A stretch of DNA of 64,000 bases from Hydrangea macrophylla. Its lineage: Eukaryota; Streptophyta; Magnoliopsida; Cornales; Hydrangeaceae. The notes under the pieces are model-generated. The model ran no database searches, had not been told where the DNA came from, and saw only the letters and a program-made list of their open reading frames with translations. The stretch covers positions 107,107,691 to 107,171,690 of the forward strand of contig CM066984.1 of assembly GCA_033977485.1 (NCBI GenBank). The letters are read 5' to 3'. The number at the start of each line of letters is the position of its first letter. Positions within the stretch are counted from its first letter, which is position 1. The position numbers and the translations under genes were made by a program. Shown piece after piece: positions 49,361-61,660 of the stretch.

Positions 49361-51419
49361 GTTGCCTGAAGATGCTTCCCTCTTTTATTTACAAATTTGC
49401 CATCTTGTAAGAGGAGTATAAATAGTTAGATATAGTTTTTAGTTAGGGTTAGCTTTTATTTTGTTAGTTTTTTGGATATTGTAAACCCTCTCTCTCTCTC
49501 TCTTAGGTCTTCATCTCCATCACATTTACTCCCTTATCTACCACCATTTAGTGGGTATTTAGTTCTAGAGAGAGGATTCCACTTGTATGTGTACTTTGGA
49601 GTTTCTATTGGAATCTCCAGTGGTAACTTCTTACATTTATGATGAAGCTTTCTAGTTGGTATAATTTCTCTTCCCCTTATCTTAATATTTATGTCTTTAT
49701 AACCATGAGTAGCTAGATAATGTAGGTTGGTGATCATAAACCCACCATTGGACCAATTTGTGCTTTAATGTTAGATTTATATGCTTTGTAACATTTGTAG
49801 GGTTTGAACTTCTAGGACTGCACTTATGATGTCAAGCATCATAAGTTGTTCATGCTTTGACATCAAACCCCACCTTATGTATTTCATAGAAGTTCCTATC
49901 AAATATTGTAGGTTGACAACCACATGTTTGATAGTTTGCCTCAGTTAGATTCTTTACCCTAAAAAATTCTACAAACAGTGAATCAATGTGTTGTTTGGTC
50001 CAAGGTGAGGGAATGCTCCCCAACCTCGATTTCTCCATTTGAAAAAATCCCCAATCTAATTAAAACTTGTCTTTATTTAAAGCTCACTTCTCCTTCCATA
50101 ATCAGTCATTGTTGTTTAAATAGTTGTTGATTTGAGAACCACCCATAGTTGAAAATAATTAGTTTTAGTTCTTAGTTGTAAATTTCTTATTGCATTATAA
50201 TTGGTTATTAAGCATCCATACATTGTTGTTGTAATCCAATCCCTGTGGACTCGACACCTACTTCAAACATGCTACATATTTAATAGGGTTAACAAAGAAC
50301 TTAATTTTGACGTAATCAACAATGCTACTTGTTTGGTAGATTTCGTCAAGTAGATGTAAGAAACATAATTTTTCATCTAAAAACAATGTGTAGATTGGAA
50401 GTTACAAATTTTTAAACTAAAAAAAACAATGAAAAAGCTGTTAAGAGGTCAGACGAAGTTACCGGAGCTCCGACGAGGTTGCCAGAGCTCAGACGAGGTC
50501 CTGGAGATGGTCGTCGGAGGTCCGGCGAGGACGTCGGAGGTTCGGCGTGTAATACCCTATATTTTTTTAAATGTAATTATATGAATAAGACCTTGTATTC
50601 TTCTTCAAATACTTGTATGAGTTTGACGTTATCTTTAGTGTATTATGTGTCTCAATCGATTGGACTTTTTTTCCCAATCAATCGCCTTACTTTGGACACC
50701 AATCGATTGGCATCTTATACCAATCGATTGCCACTTTTGTACTACCACGCCCCAGCGTAGCAAAATAAGGAAAATTTTTCATTTTCATTTTGGACCCGTA
50801 GGTCATGACAGGTGATGGATCGCTTGTCTTGTACTTAGCTTAACATGTACCATAAAAACAGAGTATATAAAGTAATATGAAAGATAATATTAAACATTAT
50901 TACAACTTGAAATAATATTACATTGTCCTTATCCTATTACAAACATTGTCCATATTCGTATTACAACTTTATTAAATTATAAAAATAACATTGCAGGCTC
51001 CTCTAGCTGGCATAATCATATTGCCCTGCATAACCATTTCCTGAACATTTTGGATGCCTAGGACAAAATAAAGTCATTAGCTAATGAAAGCCGAGTGAGT
51101 ATAATAAACTCACAAGCAATGTATATAAAAGTACATTAACAGTTATTATTAATGTTCAATACCTTAGAGTACAGTTAATCCATTATTCCAGTCATCGCAT
51201 AATAACAATTAATAACAGTTTGAATAATGAATATTTAGGACAATGCATGAACAATGAAACCATCTCATCTCACTGACTCTTTTATCTCGATCACAATCTC
51301 TAGACTCATTTGGTCCACCTAGAACCATCCGGCCCTATGCTATTAATTTAGAATATATGTCGATATGTCTGCCATATCTAAAATGATCTGCACGTACCTA
51401 GACATTCAAGGTTATAATA

Positions 51420-51680
51420 ACCTGTGGAATACTTTAATCAACCAACCGTATCTGAAGCGGCCTGGAATAATTTAAATCTACCACCAGACTAACCTACCGT
51501 ATCAAAAACAGCCTGGGCTCAACCCTCTCAATTAATCTACTGTATTTGCAGCGACTTGGAATAATTAAGGCTATCACAAGACTCTGACTGGCCTACCGTA
51601 TCTAAAGCGGCCTAGGCTCAATTCTTCCTAATTAACCTGCCGTATCTCAAGTGGCCTGGAATAATTAAGGTTATCACAAC
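51420..51680 (-). repeat. Minisatellite in reverse LTR block
   Basis: Four to five units with CC(A/T)ACCGTATCT.AAGCGGCCT and GGAATAATTAAGGCTATCAC words, spaced about 50-60 bp apart. Confidence 0.65.
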
Positions 51681-53200
51681 CAAGACATCCTCTCTTGACT
51701 TTTCCAATCTCACCATCACACACCATGCATGTTAACTTATACCAACTCGACTATGCAAATGTGTAACTTATTCTTTTTCTCGTTTGTATAAAAGAATCAG
51801 AGCGGGCGTATGACTTGTTCTTTCATTACAATTTTTATAAAAGTATCAAAGTGATTTGACTTAAATCTTTCGTTTCACATTTTCTTTATATAAGGTATCA
51901 GAGCGGCTTCTACTTTCCTTAATATGGTATCAGAGCTATTTGTATTTTGACTACTACAAATGGTATTCAGAACGACGGATTCCTATTCTCATATAAAGAT
52001 ATCAGGGCTAATTAAAAATATGATTATTATGAATTAAAACAACTTAGTCCATAAAAGTCAACCGTTGACCCAGAATGGCCAAAACGGCTAAGTATAGTCA
52101 AAAATAAGATTTTCAATTCAAGAGTTTAAAAGTCCTACGAATAGTTTATCTAGATCCCCATAAATCAAATATGATTTTTTAGAATTCTTAAAAGGAAGGG
52201 AACTTAGTAAATAATGCCCCAATATCATACACTGTGCAAAAATCGGCAATTTTGCCTTCAGAGGAAAAGTTGACTTTTTATCTATAAGGAATTGATTTTT
52301 AAAAGTATTTTTATTGAATCCAAATGAGAGGTATTTCGTTAATTGCATTAATGACTTAAGTAAATAATAAATGGAAGGGAGAACGATTTACTTAAATGGC
52401 ATAAATAAGTAAAATAATAAATGGAAGGGAAAATGATTTACTTAAATGGCATAAATGGCATGAATGGAATTAACATGCAATAAAGGAACTATTCACTGAA
52501 ACTAAATAGATCATTCTGTCACAGAGGGACAGAACCAGTCATGGTCATGTTTTAGGACCGTTCATGGTTGTGACCTGTCCAGGTCAACTATCGCGACCGA
52601 TTCTGATCGTCTTCAACCTCAGGACTGTACAGCTGCAAAGTAGCATACGAGTTTTACAAATATGAACAATACAACAAGTGTAATATACAATTTTCTTCAT
52701 TTTTCACATAGATTACGAATATATAAGTCTTAAGTCTTGATTCCTAACGTAGCTCAACTTATTGATAAAAATTCGAGAGTCGCCGAAACTATGGTTTCGC
52801 CGTACGTCGAAACCATGGTTTCGCCGTACGTTGAAACCATTACAAATTAAAGTCTAATATTTGAAACAGAGCTTATTGGGGTTGTAATATTTCATTCCTA
52901 ATTTACAAAAATCATTTTCGTCAAGATTTGAGAGACCACCATTTTTGAAGCTTCAAAATTATATATATGTAATTACACGTATATCTCTATATTTGATACC
53001 CCCGGCTTGTGCGGAATGACTACTACTATATTATAAGTGAGTTCAAGAGACTCACTGATCGTTAGATTGAGCTGTGAGACTTGCCAAAGAAATTTCGAAA
53101 ACCGTAATATAAACTTCAAGCTTTGACAATGGCTCCCTTTGGCTACTATGATATCCCTAATTCTGTATTTCCTTCATTTCTGGTTTGATTCCCAGAACCA

Positions 53201-53201
<1 letters not shown>

Positions 53202-53239
<38 letters not shown>
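53202..53239. repeat. (GT)n microsatellite
   Basis: About 19 uninterrupted TG units. Confidence 0.95.
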
Positions 53240-53240
<1 letters not shown>

Positions 53241-53312
53241 TTTAGCAGGGTAGTAATGGAGCAAATGAAGCTTGAATCTAATGAAGGTTTGGGAATGTGT
53301 ACATGTGTATCT

Positions 53313-53348
<36 letters not shown>
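53313..53348. repeat. (GA)n microsatellite
   Basis: GA repeat with one interruption (GATA). Confidence 0.9.
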
Positions 53349-54292
53349 AATGGAGAGGAAGAGTTTTGAATTCAAAATATATAAGCCCGTGTGTGAGTTG
53401 TGTATCAGTATGTAAATGGGTTTGTGTGTTTTCATTTCTATAAATGTGAACTCGTATATAGAAGTTCAATCAGTTTTGCAACTTGATAAAACAATGATTT
53501 TAAAGATAAGATACAGCTAATGAGAAGTGATTGATGTAGTCACTTCAAATAATACAGTTAGTCCATTAACCAGTTGACTCAGCTAGGTTGGTCTGGGTAG
53601 TCTAGAAAATACCTAAATAATTATTAGGGACCAAAAATGTAATCGTCGTGGTAAAATATTTATTAATGGATTTAATCCTAAATCATAGGGTAACTTAGGG
53701 GTGCAGTCTTAAGCATAATTAATTCAATTAAAATTACAAACGGTCACATAATTAATGTCACGTAATTAGAATTAATCAACATAAGTATTTTTTTATTTAT
53801 GGAAGTAATGCTACAACTAAAAATAATACACCATAATAAAATAAAATGGTATTGTATTAACAATTAACAACACGAACATTAATATTTATTTATTCAAATA
53901 AAACCACAACTACAATTAACATATAGTAATAAAATAAAATTGATATTTCTTATTTATTATTAGGGGCGCGAAAATACAGGTTGCTACATGTACCTACCAC
54001 CTAGACCCAAACCATTGGACTTCATCTTAGTCGATTGGAATCATTAATACCAACCATCAATCGATTGGACCCTTGTCCCATTCGATTGGAACATTTACTA
54101 CTTACCCCAATCGATTGCCACTTTGACCAATCGATTGGCAGTAGCTGGACAAATCCTTTTACTTTGGTTGGGGTTTGGCCACGTAAACACATATTTTCCT
54201 ATATATATGTGATCATTTCTGCGTGTGTGGGTTCCAGAAATCAGTTTCTATAGAGAGAGAGTATTTGTGTGTGTTTTATATATTTATACAGT

Positions 54293-54466
54293 CAGGCTCT
54301 AAAGAGGGCGCCCTCTCTTTAATAAAGAGAGGACTTCTGTTTTAGCCGTCGGATTGTGTTTTCATTAATGACAGTTTTGTCATTTCACAGTTTTTAAACA
54401 CAATCTGACGGTCAAAACAAAGGTCCTCCCTATAATAAAAATAGGTGGTCCTCTTTAGAGAATCTT
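54293..54466. mobile_element. Small inverted-repeat element
   Basis: CTCTAAAGAGGGCGCC then GCCGTCGGATTGTGTT at the left are mirrored by AACACAATCTGACGGTC and GGTGGTCCTCTTTAGAG at the right; about 174 bp with a short AT-rich centre. No coding capacity. Confidence 0.65.
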
Positions 54467-54626
54467 TGTATATTTATATATATACACTCACATATATGTG
54501 TATATATATACATATATACATCCATATACTCATACACACATATGGACAGAATAAGAGAAGAAGAAGATTAGAAAAAGAATGACAGAAAGAAATAAATAGA
54601 AAAAAGACAGAGGGAGAAGAGAGAGG

Positions 54627-54630
<4 letters not shown>

Positions 54631-54656
<26 letters not shown>
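54631..54656. repeat. (GA)n microsatellite
   Basis: GA run just upstream of the GTGAGT..ACTCAC hairpin. Confidence 0.9.
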
Positions 54657-54657
<1 letters not shown>

Positions 54658-55369
54658 TGGGAACCTCCATTGAAGCTCCAAGCTTCAACACACACACTCA
54701 AACACACCCTAGACTTCTAAGGTGAGTTTTAAACTCACCTGGTAACATAGTATTGATGTTAGGACTTGTTTAAATGAAGATGAAAAACGTGAATCATATT
54801 ATTTTCCCCTTTTTATATGCTGGACTGCCATCTCTTTGAAGAAGATGAAGTCCCAATCGATTGAAACTTGTTCCAATCGATTAGAACTTTTCCCAATCTA
54901 TTGCCATCTTTGATATTTATGCAATCGATTGCCATTGTAGATACCCCAATAGATTGCCAAAGTTAGCAATCGATTGGTATAGATTGTGACCCAATCGATT
55001 GGACTTTTCCCAATCGATTGTCACTGCTTTTTACCAATCGATTGGACCTCCGTCCCAATTGATTGGTAATTACAGAATGATGATATTCATGTTTAGTTTA
55101 TATTATAATTGTTTAGTTGTTTATACATTGTTCTGAGACCTCCGCATGAAATACAGACGCTATAATGAGATAATGTGACATAGGATCGTAGTAACGTTAA
55201 TAATAATAGATAATGTTTGTAACGTTAGGTAACATATTAGTCGTGAACCATTTGGGTTCTCATTCGTTTCATTCAATATAGCCAGGCCATATGGGATTAT
55301 CATGTATCAGTGATTAGAGATGAACTTAAGTAGGTTTGTTTAGGATTCGGAAATCTTACGTGGATGGGC

Positions 55370-55700
55370 CTTAGTCATTATATGTTCTTAAAAGCAGTGA
55401 ACTATGTATATGTTCTTAAAAGCGGTGGATTGGATCAAGTGGCCCTAGAATATTCTTGTTGATCCAATGATATGTTCTTAAAAGTGGTGAACTGTACATA
55501 TGTTCTTGAAAGCGGTGAACTGGGATCACTAGTAGATGACGCTAAGTCGTGGCATTAGAATGATGTACTGTTGCTTAAAGCGTTATATCCATGTAGTACG
55601 GTGAACTGAGCATATGCTCTTAAAAGCTGGGGATGGACTAACGTGTTGTCCATGACATGCGGTGGACTATGCATATGTTCTTAAATGCAATGGACGGAGC
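55370..55700 (+). repeat. Minisatellite in outer LTR
   Basis: Six to seven imperfect units carrying ATATGTTCTTAAAAGCGGTG then AACT/GGA, spaced 40-60 bp apart. It is comparable in layout to the minisatellite at 51420-51680 but in the opposite orientation and with a different sequence. Confidence 0.7.
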
Positions 55701-57064
55701 AATGGTGAATATTTAGAAGTGAACTACTATCGAGTTTGTTCTTTTGTTAGTAATGTATGTTGTCAGTACTGACTTAGTAAGACGTTAGTAATAGGATGAG
55801 AGAAGATACACTCAATGGAATCTAATTGTTTATCATTCATAACTTATAATAACTTCAATAGTTGATACCCTGTCAGTATCTAATTCACTTAGTGTAACAC
55901 CCGTACCCGGGAAAAGGGTTAATTACTATTTTTATATGCATTAATTTATGTAATTAGTGTATAAATGGATTAAGGGGAGGCTTTGGACTCGCCCGTATGA
56001 AAAGTGTTCAGTAAAGGACACCATTTGGAAAAAGTCCCCAGTGAGGTGGGACAGGTACTGTGGTGAGACCCAATAAAGGGCCAAGTAAAATAATTTGCAT
56101 TTTAAATGATTAGATGCATTTATATGATTACATGAATATTTGTTTAAATGCTTCCATATTATATGATGATATATGTGTTAGCAATTGGTATTAGTTTGGA
56201 CACCCAAATAATGGTATAACTGAAAAAGATTTATAATTAGTAGGTGCAATAGCAACTTCACTAAATATTTGGGACCCACGTTGGGACCCACACGGGACTT
56301 AGACAAACACTTAGTAGATAATTGGGTAGTTAATGAAATGTTTGGGGGATTTCATAATAGGAACTTAAGAAATTTCGGGGGTATAAACGAAAAGAGGGAA
56401 AAATGGGGTGATGACACCACATGCTTGTGCATGAGTGTGTGTGTCAAAACATGAGACTTGTCTCATATTATCTGAAATTAAACAAGAAAAAGAAGGAGCT
56501 CGGGAGAGAAGACGGAACTGTCACCGACGACATTTTTCGCCGTGCAGTCGCCATCGTTCGCCGGATTTACGATCCGAGACCACTGTTGGATTCGTGAAGG
56601 TAAGAGGATCATATGCATGTAATTTGGTTTCATTTTTGGCAACGTTTTTTCTACAACCGTTCTGATAGATGATATTTGTTGTACCAAAACTATGTAGGAT
56701 TACTCTAGAACAAGAATTGGCTTTGGTTCTAGCTTGAATCGGGATTTTAGGAGCATAACTGCGTATAAATTGAGGAGTGTAGACACCCCATTTTGTCGGC
56801 TATCGGATTTAGGACACCCATAGCTTGGTGGTTCACAATGATCGTAAAAAAAGGACTCCTGGAGGTCAGCTCTATCTCTCAGAATGCTCAGATTGACCAA
56901 AATGCCCCTGAAAGCCCGAAGACTCCCAGATTTGGTCCCAAAGTTCTGAAAACATGCTATGTCGTAAGAAAAATGATAAAATGAGTTTTTAAGCAAAACC
57001 GGAAGAAATCGTCAGCTCCCAGAGACCCCCGGAAGTCCCGGAAGTTCCCCGAAAGTCCCCGTTA

Positions 57065-57270
57065 ACCGGTTTGACCAAGGTTTGACCAAGATTTGACCAG
57101 AGTTTGACCGAAATTGTCCGAATTCACCGGAATCATTAGAAAAGTATTAAAATGAGTTTTAAAAGAGAATCGAGCAAAAACGTCGGCTTCTGGGAGCTCC
57201 TGGAGATTCCCAGAACTTCCCGGGAATCCTAGGTTTGACCAGTTTGACCAAGATTTGACTTTGGAATCGG
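57065..57270. promoter_or_regulatory. W-box array in solo LTR
   Basis: TTTGACC(A/G) occurs four times in 45 bp (57069-57110) and three more TTTGAC words lie at 57233-57260. TTGAC(C/T) is the WRKY-binding core. Regulatory role inferred. Confidence 0.45.
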
Positions 57271-57618
57271 GGCACCGAAACAATTTTCAAATATTTTTCA
57301 TGGATACTAGAGATCAATAGCTTTCCAATGGTATATCGCACATAATTCCTGGGTTTAAAACGAATTTATTATGGATTTTCAAAGCCGAAAAAGGCGATTA
57401 AATCGGCTTTTATCGCGAATACCGTAAAACTTTTCAAAGTGACCTATCCCCGAACTATTGTTTATGTAAAGTAGACTCCATTACCTTTCCAACGGTATAT
57501 CACAATCTCAATTTGGAGTTCGTACGCATTTTCTGTGAATTTCTGACGAAATAGGTCATTTTCGCGAATACCGGAACCTCAGGGGGCCTAAACAGCATTA
57601 TCTGGACAAAGGAGGAGC

Positions 57619-57657
57619 AGTGCCGCCGCGGCACTGGCCCAGTGCCGCCGCGGCACT
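57619..57657. repeat. Twin GC palindromes
   Basis: AGTGCCGCCGCGGCACT occurs twice (57619-57635 and 57641-57657), separated by GGCCC. Each is an 8-bp perfect inverted repeat around one C. Confidence 0.9.
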
Positions 57658-60600
57658 CCCCTCTAGAATGGTGTTTTTTTGTAATTTTTCTTGGGGATTC
57701 ATTTTGATTAATTAAAAACCAAAACGACATAGTTTTATGATTTCAGATGTTTGGAGCCAATGGGAATACTTTCTAAATCCCAAAACCACCCCAAGTTGGC
57801 CTATTTAAACCCCCCATTGCTCTTCATTTTGGGGGAGTCAAATGCAAGTTTAGAGAAAGTTTGGGAGAGAAAGTTGTAGAGATAAGGTTAGAGTAGAGAG
57901 AAAAGAAGCTTTCTTCTTTGATTTTTAAAACAAAAGTGAATTCTAAACTTTGTTTTTACTTCATTACTCCCATTTACTTCAACATTCAATACACCCAACC
58001 ACCATTTTAGTGAGCATTTAAGAGAGTGGAAGCTTCTTCCATGTCCAATGTCATTACATATGAGTGAAACACCAATCTACAAGTTCAATACTTCATGAAT
58101 ATCATCTATTGATCATTATCTACTTGCTTGTTTATTCATTGTTTATCTCTTCTCACCTCATTTCTTTTTGATTTTCTTTATTTACTTACTAGTTCATCAT
58201 CATCTAAATGATGACATGAAGTTTGGGGTGAGTGAATTCTTATGGATAGTAACCCTTGACCTCAAAAACATGTTTGATAGATGATGATCATAACTTCAAT
58301 ACCTCCAAGGTATCCTTGAAGTGTATTGAAGTTATGCTCAAATGAAAATAAGTTTCTCCAACAATCTTGGAGGTTCTTGATGATGAGTTGAATGTTGACA
58401 TTTTAAGTGGTTATAATCTTTATTGAGTATTGAAAATACTCTTTCAAAACCTCTATTTCAAAACCCCCCTCAATCCCTCTCATTTTGATTTCAAAAAAGA
58501 AAACCTTATTTTCCCCAAAATCTTCAAAATAGTGAGTTAAAACAGTGAGTGAGCTGAGTTCAAAGATTTCTCTAGAACTCAATACTCAACATATAGATGC
58601 AAGGCCACTTGGAAAGTCTTCCTAACTCATTGGAGAACACCCATGATTTTTGGTTTGACTTGGAAGTACTTGAAAATGGTCCATTTGGACCCAAACATTC
58701 CTTCCAAACATTCTGCCTCTGCTGTCATAGCAGCTTGACTAACTTCCAACCTCTTTTTCAGAAATATTGTTCAAAAGGGGTGGTCCCAACTTATTTTTCC
58801 CTTAAATGTCCGTGTCTTAGGAAACTTTCTGTATAAAATGGGCCCCTAAATCATTCGTTTTCATTTTCTAGTATTTTTCAACATTTCGGTCGACAGTACG
58901 GACTCTGTTTCTGAGTGACCTCTGTTGTTTATATGATTTCTCTCAATATGTGATGGTTATTAAGGATTGGCTTTTTGGGTTGTATTCTATACATAATAAG
59001 GAACATCTCCATAAAAAATCATGCATTGAAAACGTCCCTAACCCCTCTTTTCAATTTTCCAAAGATTTAGTTACTGTTCTGTCCACTATTCACAGCAAGC
59101 ACATTTTAACTTTTATTCTTTGATTTGATGCTTATGTGCCTTCCAAATTAGTTCATATCTTAGGAAGTAGTTTATACTACATTTATATATATCCCATGAT
59201 GATTTCATTCATTCATTCATACACATTATAGACTTCTAAGTCATTCTAGGAATCCATGAACACAAAGCACACCACAACCTTGGCACATTCTAGATACATA
59301 CATTGCATCCATGCAAGATTTGGGGCCTTCATGGCTCCTAATCTAAGAAGATTATAAGGAATGAACTTGATCACACGTTCGTGCTTCCCCTCGATCTAAT
59401 CATCCTTTCTCATCCGTCCCGGGGATTGAGAGGTCTTCTTTTCTCCAAGATTAACATGCATCATACTAGCTTGCTAAGCATATTTTGATTTCTTTGTTTA
59501 TTTGTTTCAAGAACAATTCATGCCCCCTTTAGATTAGGAAGTCTTGATTATTTGATACATGATTAGACGATTTTTCCTAGGTTTATTTGTGTGATTTTCA
59601 CTTTACATTGTATGATATTTGACTTAAATCTTATGAATGATATCTTATCTTTTGATTTTCAATTTTAAAATTCTTATGTGATGTAATATACTATCATAGT
59701 ATTAATTGCCGAACCATACATAGTATAAGATGATTATTTGGATGCTAATTGAGGCCCGTCGAGAGACGGGGCGAGTTGAGGGTGTTTTAGTCGTGACAAA
59801 GGCTCCTTCCTCTCTCGTACCAAAACCCCGAGCCAAGTTCTTTGGTTATGAAGGGCCGGTGCCCTTTATCCATTTGGGTGAGTCAAAATTAGGTTTCTTG
59901 GTTCCTTAAAGACCAAGTGGTGACTCTGTATCTATTTTCAACAGACCTTTTCTCTTTCCTTGGTTCAAAAGTCAAACAAGCTTCAAAAAAGCAAACAAAG
60001 CGGTAGAATCCCGGTATCCACAAGGAGGTAAGGTTTCTAACTAAAAAGTGATTTTAGTTTAAGGTGTTCAATGATTCTATTTATGTTTGAGTTATAGAAA
60101 TCATGCTTAGAAGTTATGGAATTGTTAAATTGTGATTTACATGCCAATTGGATAAAAAGTTGCTATGATTATGTGCTTACATGTTTATATGTTTATGTGG
60201 TATACAATGAGCACCGGGTAAATGATTCATCGTTGGGAGTAATAAGGGTAGTGAAGAGAAAGAATCCGAGAAATACAGAAGTCCAAGGAATAGAAGTGAC
60301 CACGAGACCAAGGGAGGTCTTCGGGTCTGAATGAATCATTGAACCGGTGACTCGGCGATTACGGATATGAATTATACATTATTTGTAGCATTGCACATAT
60401 TAATAATTCAATCATGTTAGATTTCTCACTAAGCGTAATGCTTAAGAAATTTGTTTTCCTTTTCTGTTGTGGTAAATAACAACCATCGCAGGTACGGAGC
60501 AATATCCGAAGAGGAAGTAACGTGTTCGGGAATGGGGGAGAGATTTGGGGCTTGTAATTACGTTTATAACTTGTAATATAGTATAACTTATGGATTAGTA

Positions 60601-61250
60601 TCCTTGACTTGTGGATTGAAGTCTTGGCATGTGGTTGTGTTGTGGGAAAGATTTGGAGTTGGTTTTGGACTCCCATGACTCATGCGTTTAATGTAAACTT
60701 GAAGGAACTTATGTAATTTTCTATGTTAATGTTAATACAGGGTGAGTCATATGTTTGGATTATTCCGGCAAGTCCGGATGTGTATATTGTAGACCTTAGT
60801 CGAATTCCTTTTTGTAACCATATGTTTTGAATGGTTGTAGTCATTTCCGAGGAAGTTGTGTAAATGGTGGTTTTTGGAGTTAACTTGGCTTCGATTACTT
60901 GTTAACTCATTTGAAGTGGAGTACATTTGTTTTAAATGAGGGAGAGAACTTGTATGGGTTATTGTTATGTTCCTCAAAGTTTTACAAAGTTTGAAGAAGT
61001 ATTGATTTGATTTTGAATCAATTTCCTAGCAAGTTCATGTAAAGAGTTTGGTTTGAAAGGAGCTTGTTGATCCCATTAAGGTATGATCATGTTCTTTTAA
61101 AATTTTGGAGGAGCTTAAATTTATGTTTTGGAATGTTTTAATGTGTTTGTGATTGGTTCCTTAAAGTTTCATGAGGTTTGATTGTGTCTTGATAGTGTTT
61201 AGAACTTTTAAAACAGGGGAGTCTATCAAAAAATGACTTATGCAGAAACC

Positions 61251-61352
61251 GGATCGATCCGAGCCTTGAGCGGATCGATCTGGAGCATCTGGAGGAGCCA
61301 GAGTGGTCATTTTATCAAAACCGGATCGATCCGGTTTTGGACGGATTGATCC
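61251..61352. repeat. GGATCGATCC palindrome cluster 2
   Basis: Two exact GGATCGATCC (61251, 61323) and variants at 61272 and 61343 within ~100 bp, close to the 3' end of the 55893-61660 LTR. Confidence 0.75.
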
Positions 61353-61660
61353 GCTGGTCCAGTTTCAGCACCGACGGTTTTTACGGAAACGGACATAACT
61401 CACTCTAGAAAATTTGGATTTGCATGCCATTTTTTGCGTTGGAACTGGTACTCAAAGACCTATCTTTTGGTATAAAATTTTTTATATCTTATTAATGACC
61501 ATTTTGCCCTTGGGGCTATTTTTGTCACCACAAAGTTCTTTTATGTCGTTTAATACACGTGTTACTTAGTAATTTGCGTGTTTTTTTGTTAATTCGTATA
61601 GTTGAGCACTTGTATTGTTACACGTGTCCTAATCCACACGAAGCAGGTTGGGGTGTGACA

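Larger units (their letters stand above)
46903..50547. other. Intergenic repeat-rich region upstream of VPS35
   Basis: No gene. It holds a foldback remnant (about 47100-47550), a second 'GTTTGGATGG' element (about 47560-47790: GATTGGACAACTAGTCCC mirrored near 47700-47770), CT/poly-T tracts, and LTR-like debris from 49080 to 50330. The latter shows a GGATCGATCC palindrome cluster and CCCTGTGGACTCGACACC (50240), a word typical of the leader after long gypsy LTRs. Boundaries not resolved. Confidence 0.45.
50806..53988 (-). mobile_element. LTR-like block in reverse orientation
   Basis: Read on the minus strand it begins TGTAGCAACCTGTATTTTCG (53988) and ends near ..CATCACCTGTCA (about 50806), with TG..CA termini. 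It holds a minisatellite of CCGTATCTAAAGCGGCCT-type words, TATCAGAGC-like words (51897-51940), (GT)n and (GA)n tracts, and a GTGAGT..ACTCAC hairpin. No convincing TSD was found, so both ends are approximate. Confidence 0.4.
54028..55065. repeat. CAATCGATTG palindrome cluster
   Basis: Nine exact copies of the 10-bp palindrome CAATCGATTG (54058, 54108, 54128, 54854, 54922, 54967, 54992, 55011, 55034) plus about six one-base variants. Three further exact copies lie at 50653, 50700 and 50721, in what looks like the same split LTR. Spacing is irregular, in two sub-clusters. Confidence 0.85.
56778..60022 (+). mobile_element. 3.2 kb solo LTR (Tat/Ogre-like)
   Basis: Begins TGTAGACACCCCATTTTG and ends CCCGGTATCCACA. 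The inverse TGTGGATACC matches the start at 8 of 10 bases. Perfect 5-bp duplication AGGAG at 56773-56777 and 60023-60027. It holds W-box arrays, a pair of GC palindromes (57619-57657), and the word CCAAGTGGTGACTCTG (59908), seen near the 3' end of long gypsy LTRs. No ORF of note. Confidence 0.75.
55893..61660 (+). mobile_element. Solo LTR (2.5 kb without its insert) hosting another solo LTR
   Basis: Begins TGTAACACCC and ends GGGTGTGACA (inverse TGTCACACCC). Flanks CTTAG (55888-55892) and CTTGG (61661-61665) are a 4/5 TSD. Removing the nested element at 56778-60022 leaves ~2.5 kb. It holds a GGATCGATCC cluster near its end. No PBS or coding region. Confidence 0.65.

Noticed and set aside
52980..53470. 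ORFs around the (GT)n and (GA)n tracts
   Set aside because: Encoded Cys-Val and Arg-Glu runs come from dinucleotide repeats.
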